Of a stretch of DNA of 63,467 nucleotides, positions 21,964 through 33,520 are shown in pieces (positions within the stretch are counted from its first letter, which is position 1; each line of letters starts with the position of its first letter). A program made the translations under genes and the position numbers. The notes under the pieces are model-generated. The model searched no databases and was not told where the DNA came from. It worked only from the letters and a program-made list of their open reading frames with translations. Source of the stretch: Symmetrospora coprosmae (taxonomy: Eukaryota; Basidiomycota; Cystobasidiomycetes; Symmetrosporaceae); assembly GCA_008802785.1 (NCBI GenBank), contig VUYT01000055.1, positions 1 through 63,467 of the forward strand, written 5' to 3'.

Positions 21964-24747
21964 TCAGAACGGCTGATTCGACTTGGCGTTCGTATTCGCG
22001 TTCGCTCCGGCGTTCTCTGCAAGGTACTGGTTGTAGAGCTTGAGCGTCTGCTCGTCCTCATTGATGGACTTCTGCAGCTGCTGCCGGGCCATCTGTCGGC
22101 ACATTCAAGCAAGAATCAGCACGCGCTCCACGTACTCGACGAAGACGAGACAAGGCACGCACCTCCTTGCACGACGCCTTCATGAGCATCTCGTCGCACA
22201 GCCCGTCGACATCCACATCATGCGGGACCTGCGATTTCGGCCATGCGCACGCCATGCCAAAGCTGCCCGCGGGAACACCAGGGGTCGCGTTCGTTGCCGG
22301 ACTGGGCGATTTCGACTTGCGAGCGCCGGCCAGCCCGCCCCACGTCTCGTTCTGCATGTTGAGGAGCTTGCCCATGTCGTCCCTTTCTCGCTCCGCCTCG
22401 GCCCGGTCGACGGGCCGCCCTTCCTTGGCCTGCTTCTCCATGTGCAGGTTGCCCATGACGTGCCCGATCAGCGGGTGCTGGTAGCTGATGGGGTGCGGGA
22501 AGACGTCTGCGATGCTCCCGCTGCCGAGCGGGGGCACCCTGCTTGCCCCTGCGCCTGCGCCCCCAGATGCAGACACGGACGAGGACGACGCAGATCGGTG
22601 CGCGCCCATGCTCGTATTTGGCGAATTGGCGGACGACACGCTCGCGCTCGCGCTGGTCGAGGCGCGAGTGGGGACGGACGAAGACGACGTCGTGCTGTCG
22701 GTGCGGAAGTACGGCTGCTGCTGGGCGGTACCGCTGCTACCGTCGACCCCACCCCCGCTGAGAGCCGGCGGCGACGCGACGAGGAAATCGCTAAAGTCGA
22801 CAAGCTCGCTCTTGACGCCCGGACTGGGCCCGCCAAACCCGGCAAACTGGCCTGGCGAAGCCCCCGCACCGGTGCCCGCATTCTCGGCGTCAAAGCTGGC
22901 AAAGAGGGGATCGCGGTAATTCATCATGTCGAACACCGAGCTGGGCGTCGTTGCCATGTTGCCCGGGCTGAAGAAGGAGCTCGATCGCGATGCGTTCCTA
23001 TTACCGCTCCCGTTCGCGTTCGCAGCATCGAAAGCAGTGTCTGACGCCGAGAAGGACGTCTTTGAGTTCTGCTGCTGCTGGTGCTGGTACCCGAGCAAGG
23101 CAGGATTCGTCTGTCCTGCAAAGGCGTTGCCCGCGAGGCTTGCAAATGACAGAGTGCCTGCGTTGTTGCTGCCATTCCCGCTGTAACTGTTATTGAACAG
23201 GAACGGCATGGCCGAGCCGGGAGTAGCTGGGAACGCCGCGTCAGACGGGTCCGAGCTCGCGCCGGAGGAGCACGTCGACGTCTCTGGCGAGTCGGCCGCG
23301 GCGCCGTTGTTGCTGCTCGCGCGCTGCTGCACCTGCGCGGGGAGGGTAGCAGGGCGCGAGGGCGCCTGCTGCTGCTTCTGCTGTGTGGTGCCAGCGGGCG
23401 ACGCGGACGACGCAGCAGGGGAGAAGCTCGAAAGAAACGACGCAAACGCCGCAGCGTCGTTGCTGGGCACCGCGCCCGCGCTACCCGCCCCGCTTGCGCT
23501 TGCGCTTGCGGGACTGCTCCCGGCATTACCAGCGCCCGTGTACTGGTCCCACGGAAAGACGAGTCCTGCCTTCTGCGCCTCGGAGATGTTGGTCACGCTC
23601 GGCGGGATAGCCTGCGGGATCTCGGTGCCGAACGCGGAGGCGTTCCACATCCAGTCGTCCATCCCTCCCGAGCCCGATCCAGACCCAAACCCGCCGCCAC
23701 TGCTGGTCCCGCTGCTGCTGTTCCCGCTGCTGTGGGTCTCCGCGCCGTGGATGAGCGCAGGGACCTGCGAAGGCGGGGCGGGCTGCGCGGGCGTCGAGAG
23801 GAAGGCGAGGATGTCCTGGTCGGACGAGAAGGAGGCCGGGGCATTGTCCGCGTTTGCATTTGGGTTGTTGGAGGACGTGCTGGAGGAGAGGTTGGCGGGC
23901 ATCGAGAACGTGAAGCTGGACTGTGGAGCGGAGGCAGACGACTGAGCTCCGCCGGCGCCCGATCCCTGCTGCTGCAGCCGGCTGTTTTCGTCCTGCAGAC
24001 GCTGCACGAGCTCGCGCAGGTCTGTGCCACGATAGCAGCCGCCGGGAACTGCGTGAGCCGCTCTGCATATAACCACACTCGGGTTTGGTCTGACGCGCTA
24101 GCCGGACTCACTCTGGTTCTCCGACATCTGATCCTCGTTGATCTTGTTGAGCCCTTCAATCTTGTCTTCAAGGTCCTTGAGAACGCGCTCCTTGCGCTCG
24201 CGGAATGCGCGCTGAGCGTTCCTGTTCTGCTCTTTGCGCTTGTCGGTGGTGGACGTCTTCTTCTTGCTGCTGCCCGAGGAGGTTGTCGCATCCGGGGGTG
24301 ATTCTGATTTCGGCGTTAGCGGGCGGGCGTCAGTTCGAAGGATCGTCGCGGGGGTCAGTCGGGCTGCTGTACACACACTCGATGAGGCAAGAAAGACCCA
24401 CCGGATCGCTGCTGGTCAGCGTGCGAGTGCTGCGCCTGTCCATTGCTCCCTGGTGAGCGCTGCGAGGCTGCTGGGGTGGAGCCGGAGGCAGAGGCAGAGC
24501 CGGAAGACGACTGCCTCCTGCTGTCCTTGAGCGCGGCGGTTGTGTCGATCTCGGCGTTGCTCGCGGGTCCTTTCCGCTTGTTATTGGGCTTGTCTGTGCT
24601 GCTCATGTTGCTATCCCCGCTCTGTGCGGCGAGGAAGTCCTGCAGGCGCTGGAGGTAGGCCTGGGACGTCTGGTTTGCATTGCCAAATACGGGAGGGGCC
24701 CAGCTGGAGTGGGGGAACAGACAAGGCATATCCGAGTCAGCATCCAT
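21964..24747 (-). CDS. YAP1: Yap1/Pap1-type bZIP oxidative-stress transcription factor
   Basis: Start MDADSDMP at 24747. The basic region (RNAQRAFRERKERVLKDLE, about 24130-24240) carries the Q-x3-AQxxFR signature of fungal AP-1 proteins. With the intron spliced to an acceptor just before CTGCGCGAG, the zipper keeps a heptad register (LEDKIEG, LNKINED, QMSENQN, LRELVQR, LQDENSR). A long Ser/Ala/Gln/Gly-rich middle follows. The C-terminal cysteine-rich domain reads DVDVDGLCDEMLMKASCKE, matching the Yap1 c-CRD that overlaps the Crm1 export signal. The last exon continues MARQQLQKSINEDEQTLKLY and stops at 21964-21966. Family knowledge: peroxide forms disulfides that hide the export signal, so the factor stays nuclear and activates thioredoxin and detoxification genes. 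Two C-terminal cysteines are visible where yeast has three; the n-CRD is less clear (STCSSG). Confidence 0.9.
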
Positions 24748-25321
24748 CGCCGTTGTTGTTGTCGTCGCTGTCGCTGTCGCTGTTGTCCTCCATTGCCATT
24801 GCCCGTCCCATCCCATCCCATCCCTCGTCGTCACCCTTCGGCACGGCCACGCTAGCGCGCAAAGCGGCGTCGCAGCGCAGCGGATGGGCTTGGGGAGGGC
24901 AGGATAGCACGGCACAGGACAGCGACGACGAGAGAGAGACCACATTGACCCACCTGACGTTCGACATTGCGCCTCCTGCCCTGTACCGGTGTCGCTATTC
25001 TAGCTGGATCCGCCCCTCTCTCGTCTCTCTCTCTTCTCCCTGGCCCTCGCTGTCACTCCCTCCCTCGTACGGACAGACAGGCAGATCCCGCTGATGGATG
25101 TGCTGCTGCTGCTGCTGCTGCTTCTGTTACGATACTGCTCCTATTCCTCCTTCTCCTGGCTGCGTGCGCTATCCGCCTGTGCGAGTCGGAGAGAGAAAGA
25201 GCCAATCCATCCATGCACGAGGAAAGCTGAATCAGCCCAGACCTCGATAGACCCTCTGGGACAACATATATTGCAATGCAATGCATGCGCACACAGATCC
25301 AACACTCGCTCGCTCGCTCGC
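24748..25321. other. Intergenic upstream of YAP1-like gene
   Basis: About 570 bases containing simple sequence: imperfect GTC/GTT/GCT triplets just upstream of the bZIP ATG (about 24750-24790), pyrimidine-rich CTCT tracts (about 25018-25050), a CTG run (25101-25123) and a CGCT run (about 25304-25323). The 5' UTR and promoter of the bZIP gene and the 3' side of the methyltransferase must lie here. No other gene is supported. Confidence 0.4.
25101..25123. repeat. CTG trinucleotide microsatellite
   Basis: About seven consecutive CTG units outside any supported coding sequence. It may be part of the bZIP gene 5' region. Confidence 0.8.
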
Positions 25322-26368
25322 TCACAGCAACCTCGCCGAGAAACGCAGCCGCACATACATGAGCGCCCACTGCCCGTACCCTTGCTCCCGGGTCGCAAGG
25401 GGACCCATGCCCGGGTGCCGGTGGTCCACCTCGCTGCGCCGCACAACCTCCTGCATGACCCTGTCCGCAGTCGCGTCGTCCATCGACGAGAGCCACGTAG
25501 GCCGCACAAACGTCTCGAGCCACCCGTACAGGTCCGTCGGGAGCGGGGTGAGGCGCGGGGTGAGCGAGGCATGGTCCATCGTGAAGCCTTCTGCCTCGAG
25601 GAGCTGGCGGGAAGACACACACTCGAACATCATCAGCGCTGCTTCCTCCTCCTTCTGTGCGCAGTGCAGTGCCAGACCCACCTCCTTGTACTGCTCCGCC
25701 GTGGGATAGTAGAACGGGTCGAGCTCGGCCGCGTTCTCGACGCCCATCTCCTCGAGCACCTTGTACACGTTCCCGCGCACGCCCACGGCATTCATGAACC
25801 CGCCCAGCTCGCCCACGAACCGTCCTCCCTTCTCCTTCAATGCGCGCTTGGCCCCGCGAATCACGCCGGACGGGTCCCGCTTGCACCAGTGCAGCGTCGC
25901 GGACGTAAAGACGGCGTCGAACGAGTGCGCCAGCTCGGGCTCGGCCTCGGGAAGAGCGAGGTCCTGGATGTCGCACTTCCACAGGCGCGGCGCCAGGTCT
26001 GGGAAATCTGAAGCTGCGGCGTCGAGCTGCGGGCGGTTGGGACTGCATCTCATCAGCCGGCTTGCGTCAAGCGTACTGTATGGGGACCGCGCGCGCACCA
26101 TCTTCTGATTCGAGTCGACGCCCCACACGCAGCCATCCTTCTGCCTTGCAGAGCCTGATTGACCGTGGTCGCCATCCCGCACGAACGCGTCAAGTCGGGC
26201 CGTGAGCTCCCCGCTGCCACACCCGAAATCGAGGATGCGCTCGCCCGGCTGCGCGTCGAGCAGGGCCAGGACGGGCGCAGTGTATGCGTCGCTGTAGACG
26301 AACGACGCGTTCTTGCTGTACACGGCAGGGGTGTGGGCGGTGAGGTTGGAGGCGTATGTGGAAGACAT
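25322..26368 (-). CDS. SAM-dependent methyltransferase (class I, type-11/trans-aconitate-methyltransferase-like)
   Basis: A single uninterrupted exon of 348 residues. The start MSSTYASNLTAH (26368) was preferred over an in-frame upstream ATG because YSKNASFVYSDAYTAPVLAL is the usual N-terminal approach to the fold. Motif I is ILDFGCGSGELTARL (SAM binding). VWGVDSNQKMVRAR supplies the acidic residue of motif II. FDAVFTSATLHWCKRDP is the motif IV/V region. The C-terminal third (FVGELGGFMNAVGVRGNVYK, LYGWLETFVRPTW) matches small-molecule methyltransferases of this group. Substrate is unknown; the closest functional label is trans-aconitate or a related small carboxylate. It is probably cytosolic, with no targeting signal seen. 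It is divergent from the kinesin gene across about 390 bases. Confidence 0.85.
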   Translation of the reverse strand: MSSTYASNLTAHTPAVYSKNASFVYSDAYTAPVLALLDAQPGERILDFGCGSGELTARLDAFVRDGDHGQSGSARQKDGCVWGVDSNQKMVRARSPYSTLDASRLMRCSPNRPQLDAAASDFPDLAPRLWKCDIQDLALPEAEPELAHSFDAVFTSATLHWCKRDPSGVIRGAKRALKEKGGRFVGELGGFMNAVGVRGNVYKVLEEMGVENAAELDPFYYPTAEQYKEVGLALHCAQKEEEAALMMFECVSSRQLLEAEGFTMDHASLTPRLTPLPTDLYGWLETFVRPTWLSSMDDATADRVMQEVVRRSEVDHRHPGMGPLATREQGYGQWALMYVRLRFSARLL

Positions 26369-26759
26369 GGTGGACTGCAGTGGATGAAACTGGAGTGTGA
26401 TGAGGAAAAGAGGAGAGAGCGCGTCAGTCTTCAGTGATCTCGAATATAAGAGCCAGTGCGAACTCGAAGAAGCCATCGCAATCCACTCTGCGCGCCATCG
26501 ATGGTGTGTCACTCCGGGTCTCACCGTCCGTCCGAGACCGGGTCAGACGGAGGAGGAGACCGATCAAGCGATTTGCCACTGATGCGATCGGGACAGCTCG
26601 GAGCTGATCCGATCTTCGGCACTCTTCCGACTGTTGTTCTCTTGCTGACCTCATCCCGCTGGTGGTGCACGCGACTACTCTGCTCCGTTTGCCACTCGCG
26701 CACTTCGCTAGGATTGTCGAGTACCGTAGGGCATAGCAGGATACGGGGCACAGGGAGAG

Positions 26760-29700
26760 ATGAGGCCCATGACACCCTCCAGCAGGCGGACAGGGACAGG
26801 GGCAAGGACAGGGACAGGGACAGCCGTGTCGCCCTCGCCGCGCAGTGCAGCAAAGAAGTCAACATCTAGCAGAGCAGGCGCAGTCCCAGTCCCACCACTG
26901 CCACGGATGCCCTCGCTCGCAGGCCTCAACACCAAGCTCGCACAGGCATCTCAGAGGCTTAGCAGCACCGACCCCATGTCGACAGTCGCAGGCAAGAAGA
27001 CGCCGTCGAAGCAGCGCTTCAGGGAGCCGCGCTCGTCTGCCGATGAACGGGATCCCAGCACGGCAAACAGCACAGAGGACGAGGAGGAGGAGGATGGCGA
27101 GCAGGAAGATGAGAGCATCTTTGGAGGCGGAGGACGCAGCAGTGTAGCGGGGAGAGCGTCGACGAGCAGCGGCGTGCGCTCCAGCCATCTGCAGGGTTCG
27201 AGGGCGTCAACACCGGGAGCAGCACCGCCGAGGCCTCGAAGCAAGTCCTCCAACGAACTATCACAGCAACAGCAGCAGAACATATGCGTCTGCATCAGGT
27301 GCGGATGCCTATTCCCCTCCGTTGGTCCTGCTTTGGCTGAAGCTCGTCTCGTCTGCGGCCTTCCGTGCCCCCGCGCGCAGGATACGCCCATCCGCGCCTG
27401 GCGCAGGCGAAGAGACGGCACCCATATGGACGCTCGACGAGCCCAACGGAGGCATCAAGCTGTCCGAGCACCATCCCACCTCGAGCAAACGCGGCGGGCC
27501 TGGCACGAGCAGCGAATCGGACGCGTACGACTTCCGCTTCGACAGCCTGCTCCTGCCCCCACACCCGACAGCGGCACTGTACGATGCGCGCATCAGCTCC
27601 ATCGTCCGCGCTGCGATGGAGGGGTACAACGGCACCGTGTTCTCGTACGGGCAGACTGGGTCCGGGAAAACACACACGATGATGGGCGACGACGACGAGC
27701 CGGGCATCATCCCGCAGGCCGTCTCCGAGGTGTTTGAGTACATCCGCGCCGACCCGGGCCGCGAGTACCTGCTGCGGATCAGCTACCTCGAGATATACAA
27801 TGAAAACCTGCACGACCTCCTCGCAACGCCTGCTTCATCGTCATCGTCATCGTCATCGTCCGCATCGGCATCCCAGCCTGGCGCGGGGGCAAGCTCGGGC
27901 GGGGCAAAGGGCAAGGAGCGCGAGCTGCGCCTCCTCGAGGACAAGGAGAAAGGCCGCATCGTCGTCGCAAACCTCACCGAAGAGGTCATCAGCAACGGGA
28001 AAGACGTGCACGACGCACTCGCCCGCGGAGACGCCGCGCGACACGTCGCGGGGACAGACTGGAACATGCGGAGCTCGCGCAGTCACTGCGTCTTCTCGAT
28101 GGTGCGTGCCTCGCTCCCCTCTCGCAGTCCAGAACCTGTACCATGTGCGCTCACTGAAGCAACTCGTGCTACCTCCATGCAACTTCGCAGATCATCGAGT
28201 CGAGACCCAAGACGGCCGTCTTCGATACCCTGAGCTCGTCCGCCTCGACCGACACCGAGCTCGCATACGCCGCGCCCTCGCCTCCTCCATCCACCGCAAC
28301 TGCCACTGCGAGTGCCTCGCGGGAGATGCGCGTGTCACAGCTGAACCTCATCGACCTCGCCGGGTCCGAGCGCGCAACGTCGCAGGAGGACCGGCGCAAG
28401 GAGGGCGCATTCATCAACAGAAGCTTGCTCTACCTTGGCACGGTCATGCAGAAGCTCGCAGAGGGCAAGAGCGGGGCAGAGCACATACCCTACCGGGACA
28501 GCAAGCTGACGAGGTGCGTCTCCTCTTCCCGCCTCCTCCCTGCCGGGACCCGCACTGAGAACGCAGCGGACATGCCGATGACAAGCGACCGACTGACCGG
28601 TGCGATGCACACAGACTCCTGCAGACGTCGCTGTCCGGCAACGCGCGCATTGCCATCATCTGCACCATCTCGCCCGAAGCGCGCCACGGCGTCGAGTCGG
28701 TCAGCACGCTCAAGTTTGCCGCGCGCGCCAGCAAGATCACGACGCGCGCAGAGAGAGGCGTCATCCAAGACGCGTCGAGCGCGCTCCTCGCGAAGTACGA
28801 ACAGGACATTGCGGACCTCAAAGCCGAGCTTGCGCGCAAAGAGGGCAATTCTGCCCCTGAAGGGCCCGCGCCAGGACCAGCGCACGCTTCGCTGGACGAC
28901 AGCGACGCACTCGACGCAGAGAGGGAGCGCCGCGAGCGCGCAGAGATCGAGGCAGACGCGCTCAAGCGCGAGTGCCAAGCGCTAAAGGACCAGATCGAGC
29001 GCCTCTCGAGCCAGGTCGTGACTGCACACTCGGCGTCCCAGCCTGTCCCCGCTACCCCGCACACGGAGCGTAGCAGCCCTGGCTATGGCGGCATCGGGAT
29101 GGGCGACGCGTCTTCCGGGCGGCCAATGGGCCCCAGAGGCGCACGTCGGCTCTCGGAGCTCGCATTCGGCGTTGGCACACCGTTGGGCAAGCTCAAAGGC
29201 GCCAGAGGCTCCGCGCGCAGCTTCAGCAGCAACCTCGAGGCCGTCAAGAGCCCGAGCATGCTCAGTCTTGGCTTCGGCGAGGGCGAGCCTGGCACCGGCA
29301 CTTCCGCCGCTGCGGAAGCCGAAATCAAGGAGAAAGAAGAGCGCATCGCGAGCCTGCAGGCGGAGCTCGCCGACGCGCGCATCCAGTGCACCACGACGGA
29401 CGCAGAGGCGGTGGAGCTGCGCGAGCGCATCGAGACGCTCCAGACTGAGCTCATCCACGTGCACGAAAAGATGCAGGCGGCCGTCACGGAGAAGGACGCT
29501 TTCATCCAGGAGGCGGGCGAGCAGGCCTCGGCTGCCATGCGCCTTCAGCGGCAACTTGAGGCGCTGTCTGCCAAGTCGTCCGAAACGTCGTTCGAGCAGC
29601 ACGAGGCCCATGCAGCGCTGCTTGCCGAAGTCGCCGAGCTGAAGGAGACGCTGCAAAGGGAGCAGGCGGTCAACAAGGATAAGATCGAGACTGTCCGGAC

Positions 29701-31324
29701 GCGAGCAAGAGATCTGGAGCTTCAGGTGGCGGCTAAGGAGGCGCGGGTGCTCGATCTGGAGGAAAGACTTTCGTCGAGCAACGCAGAGAGCGCAAGCAGG
29801 CTCTTTGCGCTGCAGGCTGAGCGCGACGACCTTGCGGCGCAAGTGGCGAGGCTCAGTCAGGAGCTCGACGGCAAGAAGCGGGATGCAGCCAATCTGCAGA
29901 CGCAGCTTGACGAGGCGGACATTGCTTTCGAGAAGCTTGAGGGCACGCAGGCCGCTTCGCAAGCGCAGCTTCAGCGGCAGGCGGCCGACGCAGAATCAAA
30001 GCTGGTCTCAGTGGCGAACGAGGCAAGGGCCAGGCAGCAGGAACTCGCTGCTGAGCTGCAAGCTGCGAACGCAGGCACGGCTACCGTGCGGCGCACAGCA
30101 GGAGAAGACCAGGCTGCTTCCGCGGCGGCACTTCAGAAGGCCCAAGCGACTATCGCCGACCGCGACGCAAGCATTGCGATGCTGCGCGAGGAGCTTGAGC
30201 GCAAGCAGGCTGCACGCTCCCGGTCCGAGGCGGCCATCAAGGCGGCCAACGCGCCTCCGGACTACGCCTCGCTGCAGGCCAAGATCGCAGCCGTCTCTGG
30301 CAGGTCGAGCAGCTCTACATCCGCCCCTACCGCACCCCTGTCGACTTCGGTCAATGGCAAGAAGCACGCAGAAGAGGTGGCGGCCCTCAAGGCAGACTTG
30401 GAGGCCAGCAGGGTGCAAGGCCGGCAGCAGGAGAGAGAGGCGCAAGCAGCCCTCGGGCAGAAAGACGGTCAGATCGAGGGGCTCCTCCGCGAGATGGCAG
30501 CATGGCGCGAGGTGGGTTCCACATGCGCGCCTGAAAAGCGCTACAGCGACAGTGCTACGATGTGCTGACGCCTTGTCATTACTGTTTGAACGGGCCGCAG
30601 CGCGTCGAACTGCAGGCAAAGCTGCTGGACGAATTCCAGACCGGCGGCAGCATGTCGACACACCCGTCGCAGGAGGAGCTAGACGACAAGCTCGCCTCAC
30701 TTTCGCTGGCGCCAAAGGCTGCGCGTGTCCCTGCGCTCGCACCTGCACCTGCACCTGCGGCCTTCTCCGCAACAGCAGCGCGGTCCACCCGCCCGCAGTC
30801 GGTGCAGGCCGTCTCCGCCCGCCCGCCATTCGGCGCATTGGGCGCGCACGCTCCGCAGGCGACCCAGCTCTCGCACGGCAAGTCCGCCTCGCTCAACTAC
30901 GGCAGCTACCTCAAGTCGTCCAGCCGGCCGGGCACGCCGACGCGCAAAGATAGCAAACACGCATACAACAGCCTCTTTGCCACGCCAGAGCCGCTCCCTA
31001 CACCACCGGGAATTGCAGAGCTCCGCAAGAGTCGCAGGGTGACGATCGAGCAGGACCTCGAGATGCTGCGGGAGGGCGGGAGGGCTGGGAGATCCAAGTG
31101 AGTGCCTTGAACACTTTCAGAGCCGCCGGAGCGGTAACAGCAGCAGCGGCGGCGGCGCGTGCAGGGTGAGTTGATTCTTCTCCCGTGCTTTGTCTCCCAG
31201 GTCTATCCTGCTCTCGCCGAGGAGCGAGCGGACGAGGCAGGAGCATGACGCGGAGAATATGCGGACGTGGTCGCCCATGCGCTCCAAAAAGGGCAGCGCC
31301 GACTCGTACCACTCTGTGTACTGA
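26760..31324 (+). CDS. Kinesin motor protein, probably kinesin-7 (CENP-E/Kip2-like)
   Basis: Exon 1 (26760-27298) encodes a basic, proline/serine-rich leader of about 170 residues. It joins exon 2 (27381) to give [16 protein letters not shown], the motor's first strand. Motor hallmarks: [16 protein letters not shown] (P-loop), [13 protein letters not shown] (switch I) and [20 protein letters not shown] (switch II). These are followed by [20 protein letters not shown] and [18 protein letters not shown]. Poly-serine encoded by ATCGTC repeats interrupts the motor near 27830-27870. A long coiled coil follows (about 29300-30500). A final exon, 31201-31324, is supported by good splice sites at 31098-31200 and ends [10 protein letters not shown]; reading through the donor instead would stop at 31101. 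Family knowledge: kinesin-7 motors walk to microtubule plus ends and act in dynein delivery or spindle work. Subfamily assignment is moderate; kinesin identity is certain. Confidence 0.93.
27830..27870 (+). repeat. TCATCG hexamer repeat coding for poly-serine
   Basis: Tandem TCATCG units inside the kinesin motor exon, encoding an uninterrupted serine run between LLATPAS and ASASQPG. It lies in a surface-loop position after [11 protein letters not shown], so it can vary in length without breaking the fold. Confidence 0.8.
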
Positions 31325-31572
31325 GTGCATGTGGGCACGGTTGCCGCAGCATTTCTGAGCCGAGTGAGCACTTCTTATCAGAGGCAGGACCGGGTCAATT
31401 GTCTCAAGTCAGTTCAGGTCAAAAGCAGTGCAGTACCATAGTCGTTGTACATCCCCACGTGAAGATTCTCCCGGTTGTTCGCGTAGCTCGACGGCCGTGC
31501 TGCACTTCCGCTGCGCATGCAGCGCGGTTGTTGTTGTCTGACGTGCGTGCGAACGACATGTCTGCGTATGCA

Positions 31573-33382
31573 TCACAATGCAATGTCCTCCCCGAGCTCC
31601 TCCTTGAGCGCCCAGCGGACTCCAGCCTGCGTGACGGAAGGGGTAGGTGCGGGCACGTCAGCGCGCTCTCGCAACGAGACACGACCAGACCGGGACCGAG
31701 TTGGCCAATGCTCTCGGCAATGGCAGGCACGCACATAAACGTCCGACTGCACCGTCGTTGCGGGGTGGATGTGGTGGTTGTCCTTGCCGCGGAACACGCC
31801 CGTCCGGACAAGCTGTAGGCCGCGATTAGCAGGGGGCCAAGCAGCAGGGGTTCAGCTGGAATGGCGCAGAGAGTGAACACCAGGGAGAAGCAAGAGCGCA
31901 CGATAGTTGAAAATCCTGCCGCGTTGCCGCCTGCAATATCGGATTCGGGGTTGTCGCCGAGCTGGGGGCGCGTGTGTGGAGCAGGGAGCAAAGGCATTCG
32001 GCATGGGGCCTGGCGCAGCGGGCAAACAGGCAGGCAGGCAGGCGAGGCGGGCGCCATGCCACACCAAGCGTAGAAAAGCAGACTTACCATGAACGTGCAC
32101 CCGAGCTTCTGCACCTCGTGGCTGCCGGGTGGCAGGATTTCTGGGTGGTTCGCCTGTGCCAGCAGTAGCCGTTCGGCGTGTTCGTACGTCAGCTTCGTTG
32201 GCTTACCTCCCGTGGTGGCCTGTAGCTCCTGCCCCGTCGTGCGCTTCCACACTGCGCGGAAGGCCTCCTGGAACGCGCCCTGGCCGTAGCGAGGCTCCGG
32301 GTAGTCGTTGCCCTGTGCGAATCATTCGCGCCAATCCAGCTCAGCCCAGCCTAAGGGCATCTCGAGGGAGAGAGATGCAATGCAAGAAGGGGACAGGCGC
32401 ACCCAGAGGAGATCCGGGTTGCTGAAGAAGACGGGTATCCGCTGCGTCCACAGCTCGGTGTCGTCATGCGCGTCGAGGTCCTTCCATTTCCCGAGCGTCC
32501 CGTCCGGCGAAGCGAGGACGTCCGTCATGATTTGCGTGTCAAACCCCCAGTCCCTGCTATCGTGAAAGACAAATATGGCCTTGAAGGGTACTTTTGCGAA
32601 ATCGACGTCCTGCACGATGCTGCCCGTCTCGAGATCGTGCGCCGTGATTTTGCGGAAGGGCCAGAGTGCAGGCTGCCAGTGCAGGAGGTCGCGCGGGGTG
32701 TAGGCTCGCTTGAAGCCGTACGAGCGTGCGACCTGCCGACACTTGTCGCCGTTCCCACCGACGACGAGGATGGCCTCGTCTGCGTAATTCTTGGCGTGCT
32801 CGCGGAACGGAGTGTGCGCCTGGATGAGCTGCGCGGTGGATATTTCGACGCCGAGCTCTTTGCTCAGCTTGACGCAGCGCTCTTCTTCGGTGATGCCGCC
32901 GCCGTTCGTGCAGAGGATGAAGGGAAAGCGGCGGTTCTGCTTGTTGTCGCCAGAGAGCAGCTCGAGGGCCTGGGTGGTATCGCGGTGAGCCAAGAGCGGG
33001 GACGAATGTGACCGGAGAGAACGTGCGTGTCCTACCTTTCTCCCTTCTGGAAGCACCTTCTGGCCGACCTTGAGTACGCCGTCTGAGACATGTATGCGCG
33101 CTCAGCCTTGCAATCGAAGGAACCGGGAGGACCCGCGTTTACGATTCGCGCACCGATATCAAAGATGAAAGCGGGCGCGACCTTGTTGTTCGTCGTTGTC
33201 GTCGTCGTCGTCGTCGTCGAATGTGCACGCCGGGATATCCAAGTGGCGGAGCATGCCCATCTCCGAGGCCGACATGGAAGCGGACGCCCCTGAAACGCGC
33301 AGCGGGATGCTATGGGCCCTGCATTGGATGTGGATCTCGATGCGGACGCGGATCTTGATGCAGATGCAGAGAGTGCAGCCAT
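31573..33382 (-). CDS. HDHD5/CECR5-like HAD-superfamily hydrolase, mitochondrial
   Basis: The start at 33382 gives an Arg/Ser/Ala-rich, acid-poor leader (MAALSASASRSASAS onward) typical of mitochondrial presequences, then a poly-Thr run. Splicing joins APAFIFDI to DGVLKVGQKVLPEGRK, restoring HAD motif I as DIDGVL. Later blocks are FILCTNGGGITEEER (motif II region), IQAHTPFREHAKNYADEAIL, AIFVFHDSRDWGFDTQ and IPVFFSNPDLLW. They are followed by GAFQEAFRAVWKRTTG and MVGDNPESDIAGG (motif IV), with the final exon reading EAVRWALKEELGEDIAL, stop at 31573. Family knowledge: yeast YKR070W and human CECR5/HDHD5 belong here; they are mitochondrial and of unknown substrate. Several introns separate the C-terminal exons; the MVGDNPESD block is flanked by two. 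Confidence 0.85.
33191..33219. repeat. GTC trinucleotide repeat (poly-Thr in the HAD protein)
   Basis: Tandem GTC/GTT units on the plus strand. Read on the minus strand they encode about eight threonines between the putative mitochondrial leader and the HAD domain, where mature-protein linkers tolerate length change. Confidence 0.75.
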
Positions 33383-33520
33383 GGTGGATTTCGATGAGGT
33401 TGGTCGGAGAACTGGAAGAGCTCTCCCGTGTCTACGTAGGTCTCCCTCTCTCCACTTCGCCGCGGACACCACGCGGGTTCTCGCATAGCAGAGCATAGCA
33501 TAGCACAGCACAGCACAGCT

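Noticed and set aside
25101-25123. CTG run as part of a CRISPR-like or regulatory array
   Set aside because: Plain trinucleotide microsatellite without spacers or symmetry.
31117-31371. Minus-strand 84-codon frame downstream of the kinesin
   Set aside because: It lies opposite the last kinesin exon (31201-31324), which has good splice sites and continues the protein in frame.
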